A stretch of 51,181 nucleotides of DNA. Origin: Micromonospora matsumotoense. GTDB taxonomy: Bacteria > Actinomycetota > Actinomycetes > Mycobacteriales > Micromonosporaceae. Below the pieces are notes generated by a model that did not search any database, was not told the DNA's origin, and was given only the letters and a program-made list of their open reading frames with translations. This document shows positions 1 through 9,275 of this stretch, in pieces. The stretch spans positions 2,291 to 53,471 of the forward strand of contig NZ_FMCU01000032.1 of NCBI RefSeq assembly GCF_900091525.1, written 5' to 3'. Both the position numbers and the translations under genes were made by a program. The stretch's first letter is position 1. Each line of letters opens with the position of its first letter.

Positions 1-3000
1 CAGCGGGTGTCGGGACAGCGAACGCTCCGGCGCCAACTCCTCCACCAACCGCTCGAACGGCACATCCTGATGCTCGAACGCCGACAACCCCACCTCACGA
101 ACCCGCCCCAACAACTCCACAAACGACGGATCACCCGACACATCCGTCCGCAACACCAACATATTCACAAAAAACCCCACCACCTCATCCAACGCCTCAT
201 CCACACGACCCGCCACCACCGTCCCCACCGGCACATCCACCCCCACACCCAACCGCGACAACAACACCACCAACGCCGCCTGCAACACCATGAACACCGT
301 CACCCCCTCAACCCGCGCCACCTCCACCACCCGCGCATGCACCCCCGCCGACACCACCAACCCCACCCCACAACCCCCACGACCAGCCACCACCGGACGC
401 ACCCGATCCACCGGCAACCGCAACTCCTGCGGCACACCCGCCAACACCCCACGCCAAAACCCCACCTGCCGCGAACCCACACTCCCCACATCCGACTCCA
501 CACCCAACAACCCCCGCTGCCACACCGCAAAATCCGCATACTGCACCGGCAACGGCGACCACCCCGGCACCTGACCCACCCGACGAGCCGCGTACGCGGT
601 GGCGATGTCGCGCGACATCGGGGCGACCGACCAGCCGTCGCTCGCGATGTGGTGCACGACGAGCACCAGAACGTGATCGGTGGGCGCGGTGGTGAACAAC
701 CAGGCCCGGATCGGCACCTCGGTGGCGAGGTCGAACGGGTACGCCGCCGCGGCGGCCACCGCGGCCTCGAGGTCCTCGGACGCGACGGCGCGAGCAGCGA
801 GTTCCCAGCGCAGCTCGTTCGGATCGAGGATCCGCTGGTACGGCTCGCCGTCGGCGGTGGGGAACACCGTGCGAAGCGCCTCGTGCCGGCCGATCACGTC
901 GCGCAGTGCCGCGTCGAGGGCGACCGAATCCACCGGGCCGGACAGTTGCAGGGCGACGGGGCTGTTGTAGGTGGCGCCCGGCCCCTCCAGTTGCGCGACG
1001 AACCACAGCCGACGCTGGGCGTACGACAGCGGGATCGGATCGGGGCGGACACCAGCGCGCAGCGGCGGTCGTCCAGGGCCGCCACCGGCCAGCCGAGCGG
1101 CGAGAGTGGCCGGGGTGGGGGCGTCGAAGAGCTGCCGAATCTCCAGGTCGACGCCGAGGAGCGTCCGGATCCGACTGATCAGCCGGACGGCCAGCAGCGA
1201 GTGCCCTCCGAGGGCGAAGAAGTCCTCGTCGACTCCGACGGTGGGCAGTTCGAGCACGTCGGCGAAGGCGGCACAGAGGAGCTCCTCACGAGCATCGGCA
1301 GGTTCACGCCGGCCGATGCCACCCCCGCCGTAGTTCGGGGCCGGGAGCAGGGCACGGTCGAGCTTGCCGTTGGCGGTCAGCGGCAGGGTCGCCAGCGGCA
1401 CCACGGCGGCCGGCACCATGTGCTCGGGCAGCCGGACGGCGGCGAACTTCCGGACCGCCGCCGGCAGATCGACGTCGCCCAGGTCGTCCGGGTCGTCCGG
1501 GACGACGTACGCCACCAGTCGCAGGTCGCCGGCGATGTCCTCGCGGGCCACCACGGCCGCGCGGTCGACCGACGGGTGGGCGGCGAGGACAGCCTGCACC
1601 TCGCCGGGTTCGATCCGGAAGCCGCGAATCTTGACCTGGTCGTCGGCGCGGCCGAGGAACTCCAGTTGGCCGTCCGTGGTCCACCGGGCCACGTCACCGG
1701 TGCGGTACATCCGCTGCGCGCTGCCGAACGGGCAGGCCACGAAGCGCTCGGCGGTCAGGCCGCGTCGTCCGACGTACCCCTGGGCGAGCTGTGCTCCGGC
1801 GATGTACAGCTCACCGGCGGCACCGACCGGCACCGGGCTGAGCGCGCCGTCGAGCACGTACATCCGGGTGTTGGCGATCGGTCGGCCTATCGGCACCGAC
1901 GCGGCGACCGGGTCGCCGGCGGCGACCTCGTACACACAGCAGCCCACCACCGTCTCGGTGGGACCGTACTCGTTGACCACCACCGAGTCGGGGGCGCGGG
2001 CCAGCAGGGCACGCACGTCCGCGCCGGCCAGTGCCTCTCCGCCGACCACCCAGGTACGGGCGGCGCGGGCCACCTCGGTGTCGGTGAGGGCAGCGGTCAG
2101 CAGCGGCAGGTGCGCCGGCACCACCTTGGCCAGCCCGAAGCCGCCCGCGTCCCGGATCAGGTCGGTCAGGCCGTCGGCGCCGCCGGCCGGGCTGGCCCAG
2201 ATCGTGCCGCCGGAGATCAGCGGCACGACCAGGCTGGTCACGGTCAGGTCGAACGCCAGCGAGGAGTGCAGCGGCGCACTGCCGCCGGTCTCGGCGGCAC
2301 GGTACGCGCCGGCCGCCCAGAGGACGTAGTTGGCGAGACCACCGTGGGTCACGGCGACGCCCTTCGGCCGCCCGGTCGACCCCGAGGTGTAGATGATGTA
2401 GGCGAGCGCGTCACGAGCCGTCGGGACCGGCAGCGGATCCGCGACGCAGGCCGCCACCGACGCGGCGGTGTGGGGGTCGTCGACAGCGACCGCCCGGACC
2501 CGGGTGGCGGGCAGTTCGTCGAGCACGTCGCTGACACCGAGGACCAGCGCGGCACCGCTGTCGGCGACCATGAACGACACCCGGTTCGGGGGGTAGTCCG
2601 GGTCGATCGGGACGAAGGCCGCGCCGGCCTTCCAGACGGCCAGCATCGACTCCACCGCTGCCACGCCGCGCGGGAGGCACAGCGCGACCACCGACTCGAC
2701 GCCGACGCCCTGGGCGACGAGGAACCGCGCCAGCCGGTTGGCCCGCGCGTCGAGATCGGCGTACGTCAGGCGCTCGTCGCCGCAGACCACCGCGACAGCG
2801 TCCGGGGAGGCTGCCGCCCGGGCGGCCACCAACTCGGGCACCAGGGCCTCGGGTAGCGCGACGGCGGTGTCGTTCCAGGTGTCGAGCAGCCGGACCCGCT
2901 CGTCGGCGTCGAGGACGTCGATGTGGGCGACCGGCTCGTCCGACTCGGCGCCGCGCAGCCAGTCCAGCACGGCGGTGAAGCGGCGGCAGACGTCCGCTTC

Positions 3001-4221
3001 GGCCAGGGACGGGTACGCCTCCCGGTTGACCTCGACGGTGACCTGGGTGCCCTCGGCTGAGGGGACGTCGAAGACATTGATCCGGACGCTGGGGACGGCG
3101 CCACTGGAGAGATTGAGCGCGGTGGTCGTGCAGCCGGCGATCTCGACCGGGAAGAGGAACGACACGAAGTTGAGTTCGAGGCCGAACAGGCCGTTGCTGT
3201 CCAGCAGTTTCAGGTCGCGCAGAATGTCCTCGTAGCGGTACCGCTGGCGGCGCAGCCCGTCGCGGACGGCCCGGGAGACCTGCCGGACCACGTCGCCGAC
3301 CGGCATGTCGGGGCGGATCCGGCAGCGCACCGGCATCACGTTGGAGGTCATGCCGGGGATGGCGAGCGTCTGCCGGCCGTTGCGGCCACGCACGGGTACG
3401 CCGATCACCACGTCGTTCTCGCCGGTGGCCCGATGCCGGTACAGCGCCGCGGCCGTGATCATCAGGCCGCCCAGGCTGGTGCCGAGCCGGCGGGCGGCCG
3501 CCTTCAGTTCGACCGATGTCGCGCTGGGCAGGTTGTCGGTGTGGCGGGCGGCGGGGCCCGCGAGCCGCCGGCCCGACGCCACCTCGGCCCCGGCCGGCCG
3601 GGGCAGGTCGGCGAGGACGGCACGCCAGTACGCCCGATCGGCGGCGAACTCGTCGGAGGCCCGGTACTCGCGGTCGGCGTCCAGCAGGACGGTCACGGAG
3701 TCGGGGGCGCCCTCGGCCGGATCGGTACCGGCTCCGAGGGCGGCGTAGACGGTGGCGGTACGGCTGGCGATCAGGCCGCCGGCGTACCCGTCGGCGACGA
3801 GATGGTGCGCCCGCTGATACCAGAAGAAGCGGTCCTCGGCCAGCTTGATGAGCTGGAAGTTACCCAGCGGCCCACCGTCGAGTTCGGGTGGCTGCGCCAG
3901 GTCCGCCCGCATCAGCCGGTCGGCGGCGGCCTCCGGGTCGACGTCGCCGCTGAGGTCGACGAAACCGGTGGGCGCAGGCCGGGCGTGGTCGACGTACTGT
4001 CGCGGGTCGCCGGCCACCGGTTGGAGGCGGATGGACAGCGTGTCGATCTCGCGGATCGCCCGCCCCATCGCCTCCACGAAGCGGGGAGCATCCAGCGGAC
4101 CACGGATCTCGAGGTACTCCCCGACGTGGTAGACCGGGCTCTCGGGAGCGAACTGCTGGAGGTACCAGATGCCGAGCTGGCCAGCCATCAGTTCCCGGAG
4201 TTCACCCTCAGCTGCAGGCAT
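1..4221 (-). CDS. Nonribosomal peptide synthetase NRPS1, 5' part (C-A-T-C...), runs off the window edge
   Basis: First 1407 residues of an NRPS; the gene continues past position 1. Domains: condensation (about residues 5-430, HHLVADG near 138, EntF-like N-terminus), adenylation (about 460-960, TSGSTGRPKG near 610), carrier (LGGHSLL near 1003), then a second condensation domain (about 1060 on, HHIASDGWS near 1194) cut by the edge. Reading the A-domain pocket by eye gives D-L-T-K-V-G-E-V-G, very close to the published Asn code (DLTKLGEVGK) and related to Asp (DLTKVGHIGK). The ATG at 4221 is the first start before the C domain. Because the protein opens with a C domain it needs an upstream acyl or peptidyl donor, or it condenses a free starter. 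It is transcribed divergently from the P450 with a StrR-like site between them. Codon use changes sharply below about position 590 (see findings). Family call is very secure; substrate is moderate. Confidence 0.95.
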   Translation of the reverse strand, partial: MPAAEGELRELMAGQLGIWYLQQFAPESPVYHVGEYLEIRGPLDAPRFVEAMGRAIREIDTLSIRLQPVAGDPRQYVDHARPAPTGFVDLSGDVDPEAAADRLMRADLAQPPELDGGPLGNFQLIKLAEDRFFWYQRAHHLVADGYAGGLIASRTATVYAALGAGTDPAEGAPDSVTVLLDADREYRASDEFAADRAYWRAVLADLPRPAGAEVASGRRLAGPAARHTDNLPSATSVELKAAARRLGTSLGGLMITAAALYRHRATGENDVVIGVPVRGRNGRQTLAIPGMTSNVMPVRCRIRPDMPVGDVVRQVSRAVRDGLRRQRYRYEDILRDLKLLDSNGLFGLELNFVSFLFPVEIAGCTTTALNLSSGAVPSVRINVFDVPSAEGTQVTVEVNREAYPSLAEADVCRRFTAVLDWLRGAESDEPVAHIDVLDADERVRLLDTWNDTAVALPEALVPELVAARAAASPDAVAVVCGDERLTYADLDARANRLARFLVAQGVGVESVVALCLPRGVAAVESMLAVWKAGAAFVPIDPDYPPNRVSFMVADSGAALVLGVSDVLDELPATRVRAVAVDDPHTAASVAACVADPLPVPTARDALAYIIYTSGSTGRPKGVAVTHGGLANYVLWAAGAYRAAETGGSAPLHSSLAFDLTVTSLVVPLISGGTIWASPAGGADGLTDLIRDAGGFGLAKVVPAHLPLLTAALTDTEVARAARTWVVGGEALAGADVRALLARAPDSVVVNEYGPTETVVGCCVYEVAAGDPVAASVPIGRPIANTRMYVLDGALSPVPVGAAGELYIAGAQLAQGYVGRRGLTAERFVACPFGSAQRMYRTGDVARWTTDGQLEFLGRADDQVKIRGFRIEPGEVQAVLAAHPSVDRAAVVAREDIAGDLRLVAYVVPDDPDDLGDVDLPAAVRKFAAVRLPEHMVPAAVVPLATLPLTANGKLDRALLPAPNYGGGGIGRREPADAREELLCAAFADVLELPTVGVDEDFFALGGHSLLAVRLISRIRTLLGVDLEIRQLFDAPTPATLAARLAGGGPGRPPLRAGVRPDPIPLSYAQRRLWFVAQLEGPGATYNSPVALQLSGPVDSVALDAALRDVIGRHEALRTVFPTADGEPYQRILDPNELRWELAARAVASEDLEAAVAAAAAYPFDLATEVPIRAWLFTTAPTDHVLVLVVHHIASDGWSVAPMSRDIATAYAARRVGQVPGWSPLPVQYADFAVWQRGLLGVESDVGSVGSRQVGFWRGVLAGVPQELRLPVDRVRPVVAGRGGCGVGLVVSAGVHARVVEVARVEGVTVFMVLQAALVVLLSRLGVGVDVPVGTVVAGRVDEALDEVVGFFVNMLVLRTDVSGDPSFVELLGRVREVGLSAFEHQDVPFERLVEELAPERSLSRHPL

Positions 4222-4392
4222 CCGCACTCTCCCATCGCTCGACGAACGACCGGAACGGCGGGGCACGACGGCAATCTGGCTTCATCCGCTGCACCGTCTG
4301 GTCGTGACGTGGCACCACAACATCCGCCTCGCAGGGTGGGCCGCGAATCATGCTGCCGGTAGCCTTCCGCCGGCGCCAGATGACCAACAGCT

Positions 4393-4421
4393 GTTCAACT
4401 GCGTCGACTCGCCGGTTGAAC
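4393..4421. promoter_or_regulatory. StrR-like operator, copy A (NRPS1/P450 intergenic)
   Basis: Inverted repeat GTTCAACTG, 11-nt spacer, CGGTTGAAC. It matches copies at 9633 and 31581 in half-site and in exact spacer length. The StrR consensus known from streptomycin clusters is GTTCGACTG-N11-CAGTCGAAC. It lies 172 nt upstream of NRPS1 and 42 nt upstream of the P450, so it could serve both. Confidence 0.75.
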
Positions 4422-4462
4422 CGGTATCGACGCCCCCGCCACGGTGGTGGTGAGGTTTCGGC

Positions 4463-5659
4463 ATGCCCGCCGAGTTGGAACCGCGCCCCACGATCAACCT
4501 GGTCGATCCCGACCTGTATCGCAACGGCGACCCATTCAGTCAGTGGCGGTGGCTGCGCGCACACGCGCCGGTCTATCGACACCCCGCGACCGAGCTGCCC
4601 GGTTTCTGGGCGCTGACCCGCTACGACGACGTACGAGCCGCCTACCGGGACCCGGAGACGTTCAGCTCCGCCAAGGGAATCCTGCTACGGCCGGCCGGAC
4701 ACGGGGAGGACCCTGGCGGGGGCCGGACGCTGGCGCTGACCGACCCGCCCCGGCACCGCCAGTTGCGCAACCTGGTCGACTCCTGGTTCGCGGTACGGGC
4801 GATGCGCAGCCTGGAACCGAAGCTAGAAAAGATCGCGCAGACGGTGGTCGATCGGGCGCTGGAGCTGGGCACCTGCGATTTCGTCACCGACATCGCCGGC
4901 CGGCTGCCGCTGTACGTCATCTGCGACATGATGGGTATACCGGAGGCCGACTGGGAGCTGCTCTACGGCCTCACCAGTCAGGCGTTCGGTGCCGGCGACG
5001 CGGGCAGCCAGCGGATCGCCCACCTGCAGATCATGTCCTACTTCGACGACCTGCGGATGGCCAAGGCGCGCAGGCCCGGTGAGGACCTGGTCAGCGTGCT
5101 GGCCACGGCGGAGATCGACGGTGAGCGACTACCTGCCGACGACGTGATCCTCAACTGCGATAACCTCCTGGTCGGCGGTACCGAGAACACCCGGATCGCG
5201 GCATCCGGCGGCATGCTGGCGTTGCTGGAGCACCCCGGCCAGTGGGCGATGCTGGCCGCCGACCACGGCCTGCTGCCGTCCGCCGTCGACGAGGTCCTGC
5301 GGTGGACCTCCACGGCCACCCACATCGTGCGGACGGTCACTCGCCCGGTCGACATCCGGGGCACGACGCTGGCCGCGAACGATCTGGTGACCCTGTGGTT
5401 GCCGTCGGCCAACCGGGACGAGAGCGTGTTCGCCGACCCGGACCGTTTCGACGTCACCCGCAAGCCGAACCGGCACCTGGCGCTCGGGTTCGGCGAGCAC
5501 TTCTGCGTGGGCAACGTGCTGGCCCGGGTCGAGCTACGGCTGCTCTACCAGGAGCTGATCAACCGGTCGGTGCGGATCGACCTGGCCGAGGAGCCCACGC
5601 TACTGCGCTCGATCGTGGTCAACGGCCCCGAGCGGATGCCCGTGCGTCTGCGTGGTTGA
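4463..5659 (+). CDS. Cytochrome P450
   Basis: 398-aa soluble bacterial P450, the usual length. Visible motifs: oxygen-activation stretch GGTENT (residues 238-243), ExxR helix (E277-R280) and heme-ligand loop LGFGEHFCVG with Cys348. The loop normally starts with Phe (FGxGxHxCxG); here that position is Leu341. The start ATG follows GAGG at a suitable distance. Such enzymes hydroxylate free or carrier-bound amino acids, or the finished peptide, using ferredoxin as electron donor; no ferredoxin gene is in the window. Divergence from NRPS1 and the shared StrR-like site suggest it tailors this peptide. Substrate cannot be told from sequence. Confidence 0.93.
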   Translation: MPAELEPRPTINLVDPDLYRNGDPFSQWRWLRAHAPVYRHPATELPGFWALTRYDDVRAAYRDPETFSSAKGILLRPAGHGEDPGGGRTLALTDPPRHRQLRNLVDSWFAVRAMRSLEPKLEKIAQTVVDRALELGTCDFVTDIAGRLPLYVICDMMGIPEADWELLYGLTSQAFGAGDAGSQRIAHLQIMSYFDDLRMAKARRPGEDLVSVLATAEIDGERLPADDVILNCDNLLVGGTENTRIAASGGMLALLEHPGQWAMLAADHGLLPSAVDEVLRWTSTATHIVRTVTRPVDIRGTTLAANDLVTLWLPSANRDESVFADPDRFDVTRKPNRHLALGFGEHFCVGNVLARVELRLLYQELINRSVRIDLAEEPTLLRSIVVNGPERMPVRLRG

Positions 5660-5754
5660 GCGCCCCGCCGGGCACGTCGACGAATCGAGCGCGGCACCCG
5701 CGTCGTCGGTCTTTCCGACCGGGCCGGGTGACCCGTGCGCTACCTTCCGCGCGA

Positions 5755-6795
5755 TCAGTCGACGTGCGGCCCAAGGTCGCAGAAGTAGAGGCCGGGCAGC
5801 CTGGCGGACAGCTCGGTGCGCAGCGCGACGGAGTCGAACCGGTGCGAGAACGGCGCGACCGGGTTCACGCTGACCGCGGCGAGCACCGTCGGCTTCTGCA
5901 CCTCGATTGACACGTTCTGCCGGCGGTACCAGTCGCTGGTGCGCTGGGCTAGGAAGACCTTGGAACTGTCCGTCACGACGAGGGAGACCTTGCGGCCGCG
6001 CGCCGCGCGCCGGATCTCCTCGGCGAACGACTCGCACAGCGCGCCACTCAGCACGACGTGCTGTGCCCCGTCCGGCCCCGCCAACAATCGGCTCAGGTCG
6101 GCGCCGGCGCCGCCCAGGGTGAGCGCCCGGTCGACGGGCACGACCGCTCCGGAGCCGGTGATCGCGACGCTGCCCGCCGCTGTCGCGGCGGCGCTGTACA
6201 CCGCCGGGTCGCCCGAACAGGGCAGGGCGAAGACCTCGGCCGCTGCGACAGTCTGCTCCACCACCTGCGCGAACTCGGTGTGCAGGGCGGCGCCGGTGGC
6301 CAGCAGCACCAGGTCGGCGACGGCCGGTGAGGAGGCCGCCCGACGGTTGATCGCGCCGTCGACGAGCACGATGTCGGCGCCGTGTTCCCGCATCGCCGCG
6401 GTCACTTCGGCGGTGCCACGGTTGGAGCTGGGGCCCGCCACCTCGACCGCGCCGCCGGCTGGCAGCCGGGCGATCATGGTCCGCCCGAGGGGCGTCGAGT
6501 AGCCCGTGCGGCTCACCACCTCGTACGGCAGCCCCGCGGCGCGCAGCAACGGCTCCGCGGTGGCGACCAGGCCACCCGGCGGTAGGGGGATGCGCGGCTT
6601 GGTGATCCGCGGGTCGACCACGTCGGTGGCCTCACCGTCGCGTCCCACCGAGGTCAGCCCGACGGTACGGTCGCGCCGGTGCAGCTCGGCCAGGAGCGCG
6701 ACCAGGGTACGGGTCTTGCCCGTGTTCTTGGCAAGGCCAATGACCGCGACGCGCTGCGCCTCGGTGACAAGATCGGCCAGGTGGTGGGCGCTCAC
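5755..6795 (-). CDS. KamB-like lysine 5,6-aminomutase reactivase subunit
   Basis: 346-aa P-loop protein. The N-terminus has VIGLAKNTGKT (G20, GKT 26-28), the Walker-A variant I associate with KamB-type reactivases encoded beside lysine 5,6-aminomutase in lysine-fermenting anaerobes. In those loci KamB works with the MutS-like ATPase KamC to exchange damaged cobalamin for fresh adenosylcobalamin. No KamC is visible here. The start overlaps the end of kamE by 4 nt (translational coupling), making this the last gene of the mbtH-kamD-kamE-kamB unit. Family assignment rests on motif plus context, so it is moderately sure; biochemical role is inference. Confidence 0.72.
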   Translation of the reverse strand: MSAHHLADLVTEAQRVAVIGLAKNTGKTRTLVALLAELHRRDRTVGLTSVGRDGEATDVVDPRITKPRIPLPPGGLVATAEPLLRAAGLPYEVVSRTGYSTPLGRTMIARLPAGGAVEVAGPSSNRGTAEVTAAMREHGADIVLVDGAINRRAASSPAVADLVLLATGAALHTEFAQVVEQTVAAAEVFALPCSGDPAVYSAAATAAGSVAITGSGAVVPVDRALTLGGAGADLSRLLAGPDGAQHVVLSGALCESFAEEIRRAARGRKVSLVVTDSSKVFLAQRTSDWYRRQNVSIEVQKPTVLAAVSVNPVAPFSHRFDSVALRTELSARLPGLYFCDLGPHVD

Positions 6796-7568
6796 CCCGC
6801 GGTCGCGGTCGTCGAGGCGATCGCACGGCGGGCCACCAGCTCTTTGGCGATGTACGTGCCGACGTGGTCCGGGTAGGTGCCCTTGGAGAACCCGGCGTCG
6901 AAGCCCAACTCCTTGGCCAGTTCGTGGGAGACGCGCGGCCCGCCGCAGATCAACAGCGTCCGGTCCCGGATCCCCTCAGCCTCGGCGATCTCCACCAGCT
7001 CAGTGAGGTTGTGCAGGTGCAGATTCTGTTGGGTGACCGTCTGCGACACCAGGATGGCGTCGGCGTTCACCGCGATCGCCCGCTCCACCAGTCGGGCGTT
7101 GGGCACCTGGCTACCGAGGTTGTGGACTTCGAAGCCGTGATAGGCCTCCAGTCCATGCCGGCCGTCGAGGCCCTTGAGGTTGAGCATCGCGTCGATGCCG
7201 ACGCTGTGGGTGTCGGTGCCCGTGCTGGCGCCGATCACGACGACCCGCCGGCCGATCTGCTCCTCGATCAACCGATCGATCTCGTGCTCGGTGAGGTACT
7301 GGATGTCGAACGCGCCCTCGCGCAGGGTGGCGAAGTCGACCGACTGCCGACACTGACCGATCACCACGAAGTAGGTGTAGCCGTCGCAGAGCCGCTGGTA
7401 GTGCACCACCTCCGGCTCGGTGAGCCGCATCGTGCGGGCCAGTTCCAGGGCCGCGTGCCGGGCCGCCAGGCCGTACGGCACCGGGAGGGTGAAGGTCACC
7501 TGCACGAGGCCGTCGTTGAGGTGGTCACCGTACGGCCGGACTGCGGACAGGTCAGCGGTCTCACGCAT
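6792..7568 (-). CDS. kamE: Lysine 5,6-aminomutase beta subunit (cobalamin-binding)
   Basis: 258 aa, matching KamE (about 260 aa) and not the ornithine 4,5-aminomutase large subunit (about 735 aa). It carries the base-off cobalamin motif DxHxxG (DTHSVG, His121). A lysine lies exactly 11 residues later (Lys132 in LNLKG), the same spacing as His133 and the PLP-binding Lys144 of the characterised clostridial enzyme. With KamD it moves the terminal amino group of D-lysine or L-beta-lysine from C6 to C5, giving 2,5- or 3,5-diaminohexanoate, by a radical mechanism using adenosylcobalamin and PLP. It overlaps the kamD stop by 8 nt. Both cofactor residues being present argues for an active enzyme. Confidence 0.93.
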   Translation of the reverse strand: MRETADLSAVRPYGDHLNDGLVQVTFTLPVPYGLAARHAALELARTMRLTEPEVVHYQRLCDGYTYFVVIGQCRQSVDFATLREGAFDIQYLTEHEIDRLIEEQIGRRVVVIGASTGTDTHSVGIDAMLNLKGLDGRHGLEAYHGFEVHNLGSQVPNARLVERAIAVNADAILVSQTVTQQNLHLHNLTELVEIAEAEGIRDRTLLICGGPRVSHELAKELGFDAGFSKGTYPDHVGTYIAKELVARRAIASTTATAG

Positions 7569-9126
7569 CGAGGTCGACCCCCATCAGTTCCATGAACGGG
7601 TTGTAGTAGCCGGTGTCGAACTCGACGATGCCCTCGGCGCCGCGGCCGTGGTCGTAATGCCGGGACACGTTGCCGAAGTAGCCCTTGCCGATCGCGTCGA
7701 ACAGCCCGATCTCGGCGATCTCCAGCAGCATCTGATGTGCCTCGGCGAGCACCTGCGCGGCACGGGTCTGGATGATGCCGCCGGGGCGGAACTCGATGTC
7801 GTCGCCGAGATCCCGGGCGAAGTTGGCCACGTAACGGGTGTTCTCCAACCCGAGGACGCGGTCGTGGATGTGCGGGGTGAAGACACCTTCGGTGGGTACG
7901 CCGATGGTCTGTATCTCCTGCTTGGTCGCGACCGTGACAAGGTTGAACAGGCTGTCGACGGCATGGGTGCGGAACGGGTTGCCGTTCATGTGCACGGTGG
8001 GCGGCATGTACTTGACCGGACAGTCCGGGAACAGCTCCCGGGTCAGTTGCGCCTGCGCCCACTCGTACAGGAGGCCGTTGGTGACGTCCGGGTGGATCTC
8101 GAAGGCGTTGCCGACACCGATCTGCTCGGGTGGCAGGCCACTGTCCCGGGCGAGGAAGTAATTGATCATCTGGGAGGCGACGACGGACGGCGCCGCGGTG
8201 ACCGCGTCGGCGGTCCGCAGGTAGTTGTCCTCGCCGGTGTTGATGACGACTCCGAAGTAGCCGTTGATCATCCGGGAGAAGCGCTGGTCGATAAGCGTCC
8301 TGCGCAGGTTGATGTCCCGGTAGAGGATGCCGTAGAGGGCGTCGTTGACCATGTTGTCCAGGCCCTCGATGGCGCCCATGGCGGCGATCTCCGGCATGCA
8401 GAGGCCCGAACAGAAGCTGGAGAGCTTGACATAGCGGCCATTCGCCCGCGACCAACGGTCCAACGCCTCGCGCATGATGGCGAAATTCGCCTGGGTGGCG
8501 AAGGTGCCGCCGAACCCCTCGGTGGTCGGGCCGAAGGGAACGTAGTCCAGCAGGCTCTGCGCGGTGGACCGGATGACGGCGACGATGTCCCCGCCGTTCT
8601 CCGCGACGGCCTCCGCGTGCGCGACGTCCTCGTAGACGTTGCCGGTGGCCGTCAGCACGTAGGTCTCGACCGCGTCGGCGGTGCCGCCGTCCAGGCCGGC
8701 CCGGAACGTCGCACGCTCGGCCCGGGTGCCACGAATCTTCTCCAGCGCCGCGGCGGCATGCTGTCGGATGGTCTGCCGAATCCGGTGGTCCTCGGCGAGG
8801 GGCAGGTGGTGAAGGTCGAGTTCGCCCGCGCCGACCAGCTTGGCGATCTCCAGCGGCTCGGCACCGGTGGCGATGATGGCGTTGCCGAGCCAGTAGGCCA
8901 GGCCCCTGGCCAGCCCGCCGTGCTCCTCGATCTGGTCGACGAGGACGTTCGGCAGCGGCACGTCGAGCGCGTCGACACCGTCCACACCGAGCAGACGGGC
9001 GACGGTGCGCTCCACCGACACGGTGGTCCTACCGGCGGTCCGTTGGCCAACGTCACGGGCGATTTCCGCAGCCACCTCACGGCACGAGTCGGCCAGGCCG
9101 ACATCAAGGCCGAGCTTCGAACGCAT
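7561..9126 (-). CDS. kamD: Lysine 5,6-aminomutase alpha subunit
   Basis: 521 aa, the usual size of KamD (about 516 aa). It forms the TIM-barrel subunit that holds PLP, substrate and the adenosyl group of cobalamin, paired with KamE. Recognisable stretches include YVKLSSFCSGLCMPE, PPTVHMNGN and GNAFEIHPDV. The open frame extends upstream, but ATG 9126 is preceded by GGGAGGG at good spacing and begins the conserved MRSKLGLDVG, so I use it. It is 149 nt downstream of mbtH in the same direction and overlaps kamE. No lysine 2,3-aminomutase (KamA) or lysine racemase is in the window, so the true substrate (D-lysine or beta-lysine) is open. Confidence 0.94.
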   Translation of the reverse strand: MRSKLGLDVGLADSCREVAAEIARDVGQRTAGRTTVSVERTVARLLGVDGVDALDVPLPNVLVDQIEEHGGLARGLAYWLGNAIIATGAEPLEIAKLVGAGELDLHHLPLAEDHRIRQTIRQHAAAALEKIRGTRAERATFRAGLDGGTADAVETYVLTATGNVYEDVAHAEAVAENGGDIVAVIRSTAQSLLDYVPFGPTTEGFGGTFATQANFAIMREALDRWSRANGRYVKLSSFCSGLCMPEIAAMGAIEGLDNMVNDALYGILYRDINLRRTLIDQRFSRMINGYFGVVINTGEDNYLRTADAVTAAPSVVASQMINYFLARDSGLPPEQIGVGNAFEIHPDVTNGLLYEWAQAQLTRELFPDCPVKYMPPTVHMNGNPFRTHAVDSLFNLVTVATKQEIQTIGVPTEGVFTPHIHDRVLGLENTRYVANFARDLGDDIEFRPGGIIQTRAAQVLAEAHQMLLEIAEIGLFDAIGKGYFGNVSRHYDHGRGAEGIVEFDTGYYNPFMELMGVDLDA

Positions 9127-9275
9127 GCACCCTCCCGGGGCAGATCGAGGAGACGCCATCAGCACAGTGCGCGGCTGTCCGGCGACGAGTCGCCGACGTC
9201 CCCGCGGTGCACCAGGGCCGGGGCGCACGGGTTGTCAGGCCGGCGCCCCGGGAACGCAGTGGATCCGGCCGGACC

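Noticed and set aside
7..2856. Long plus-strand open frame (949 codons) opposite NRPS1
   Set aside because: It is the antisense of a clear NRPS; the translation is Arg/His/Pro-rich, has no family resemblance and changes character where the NRPS codon use changes.
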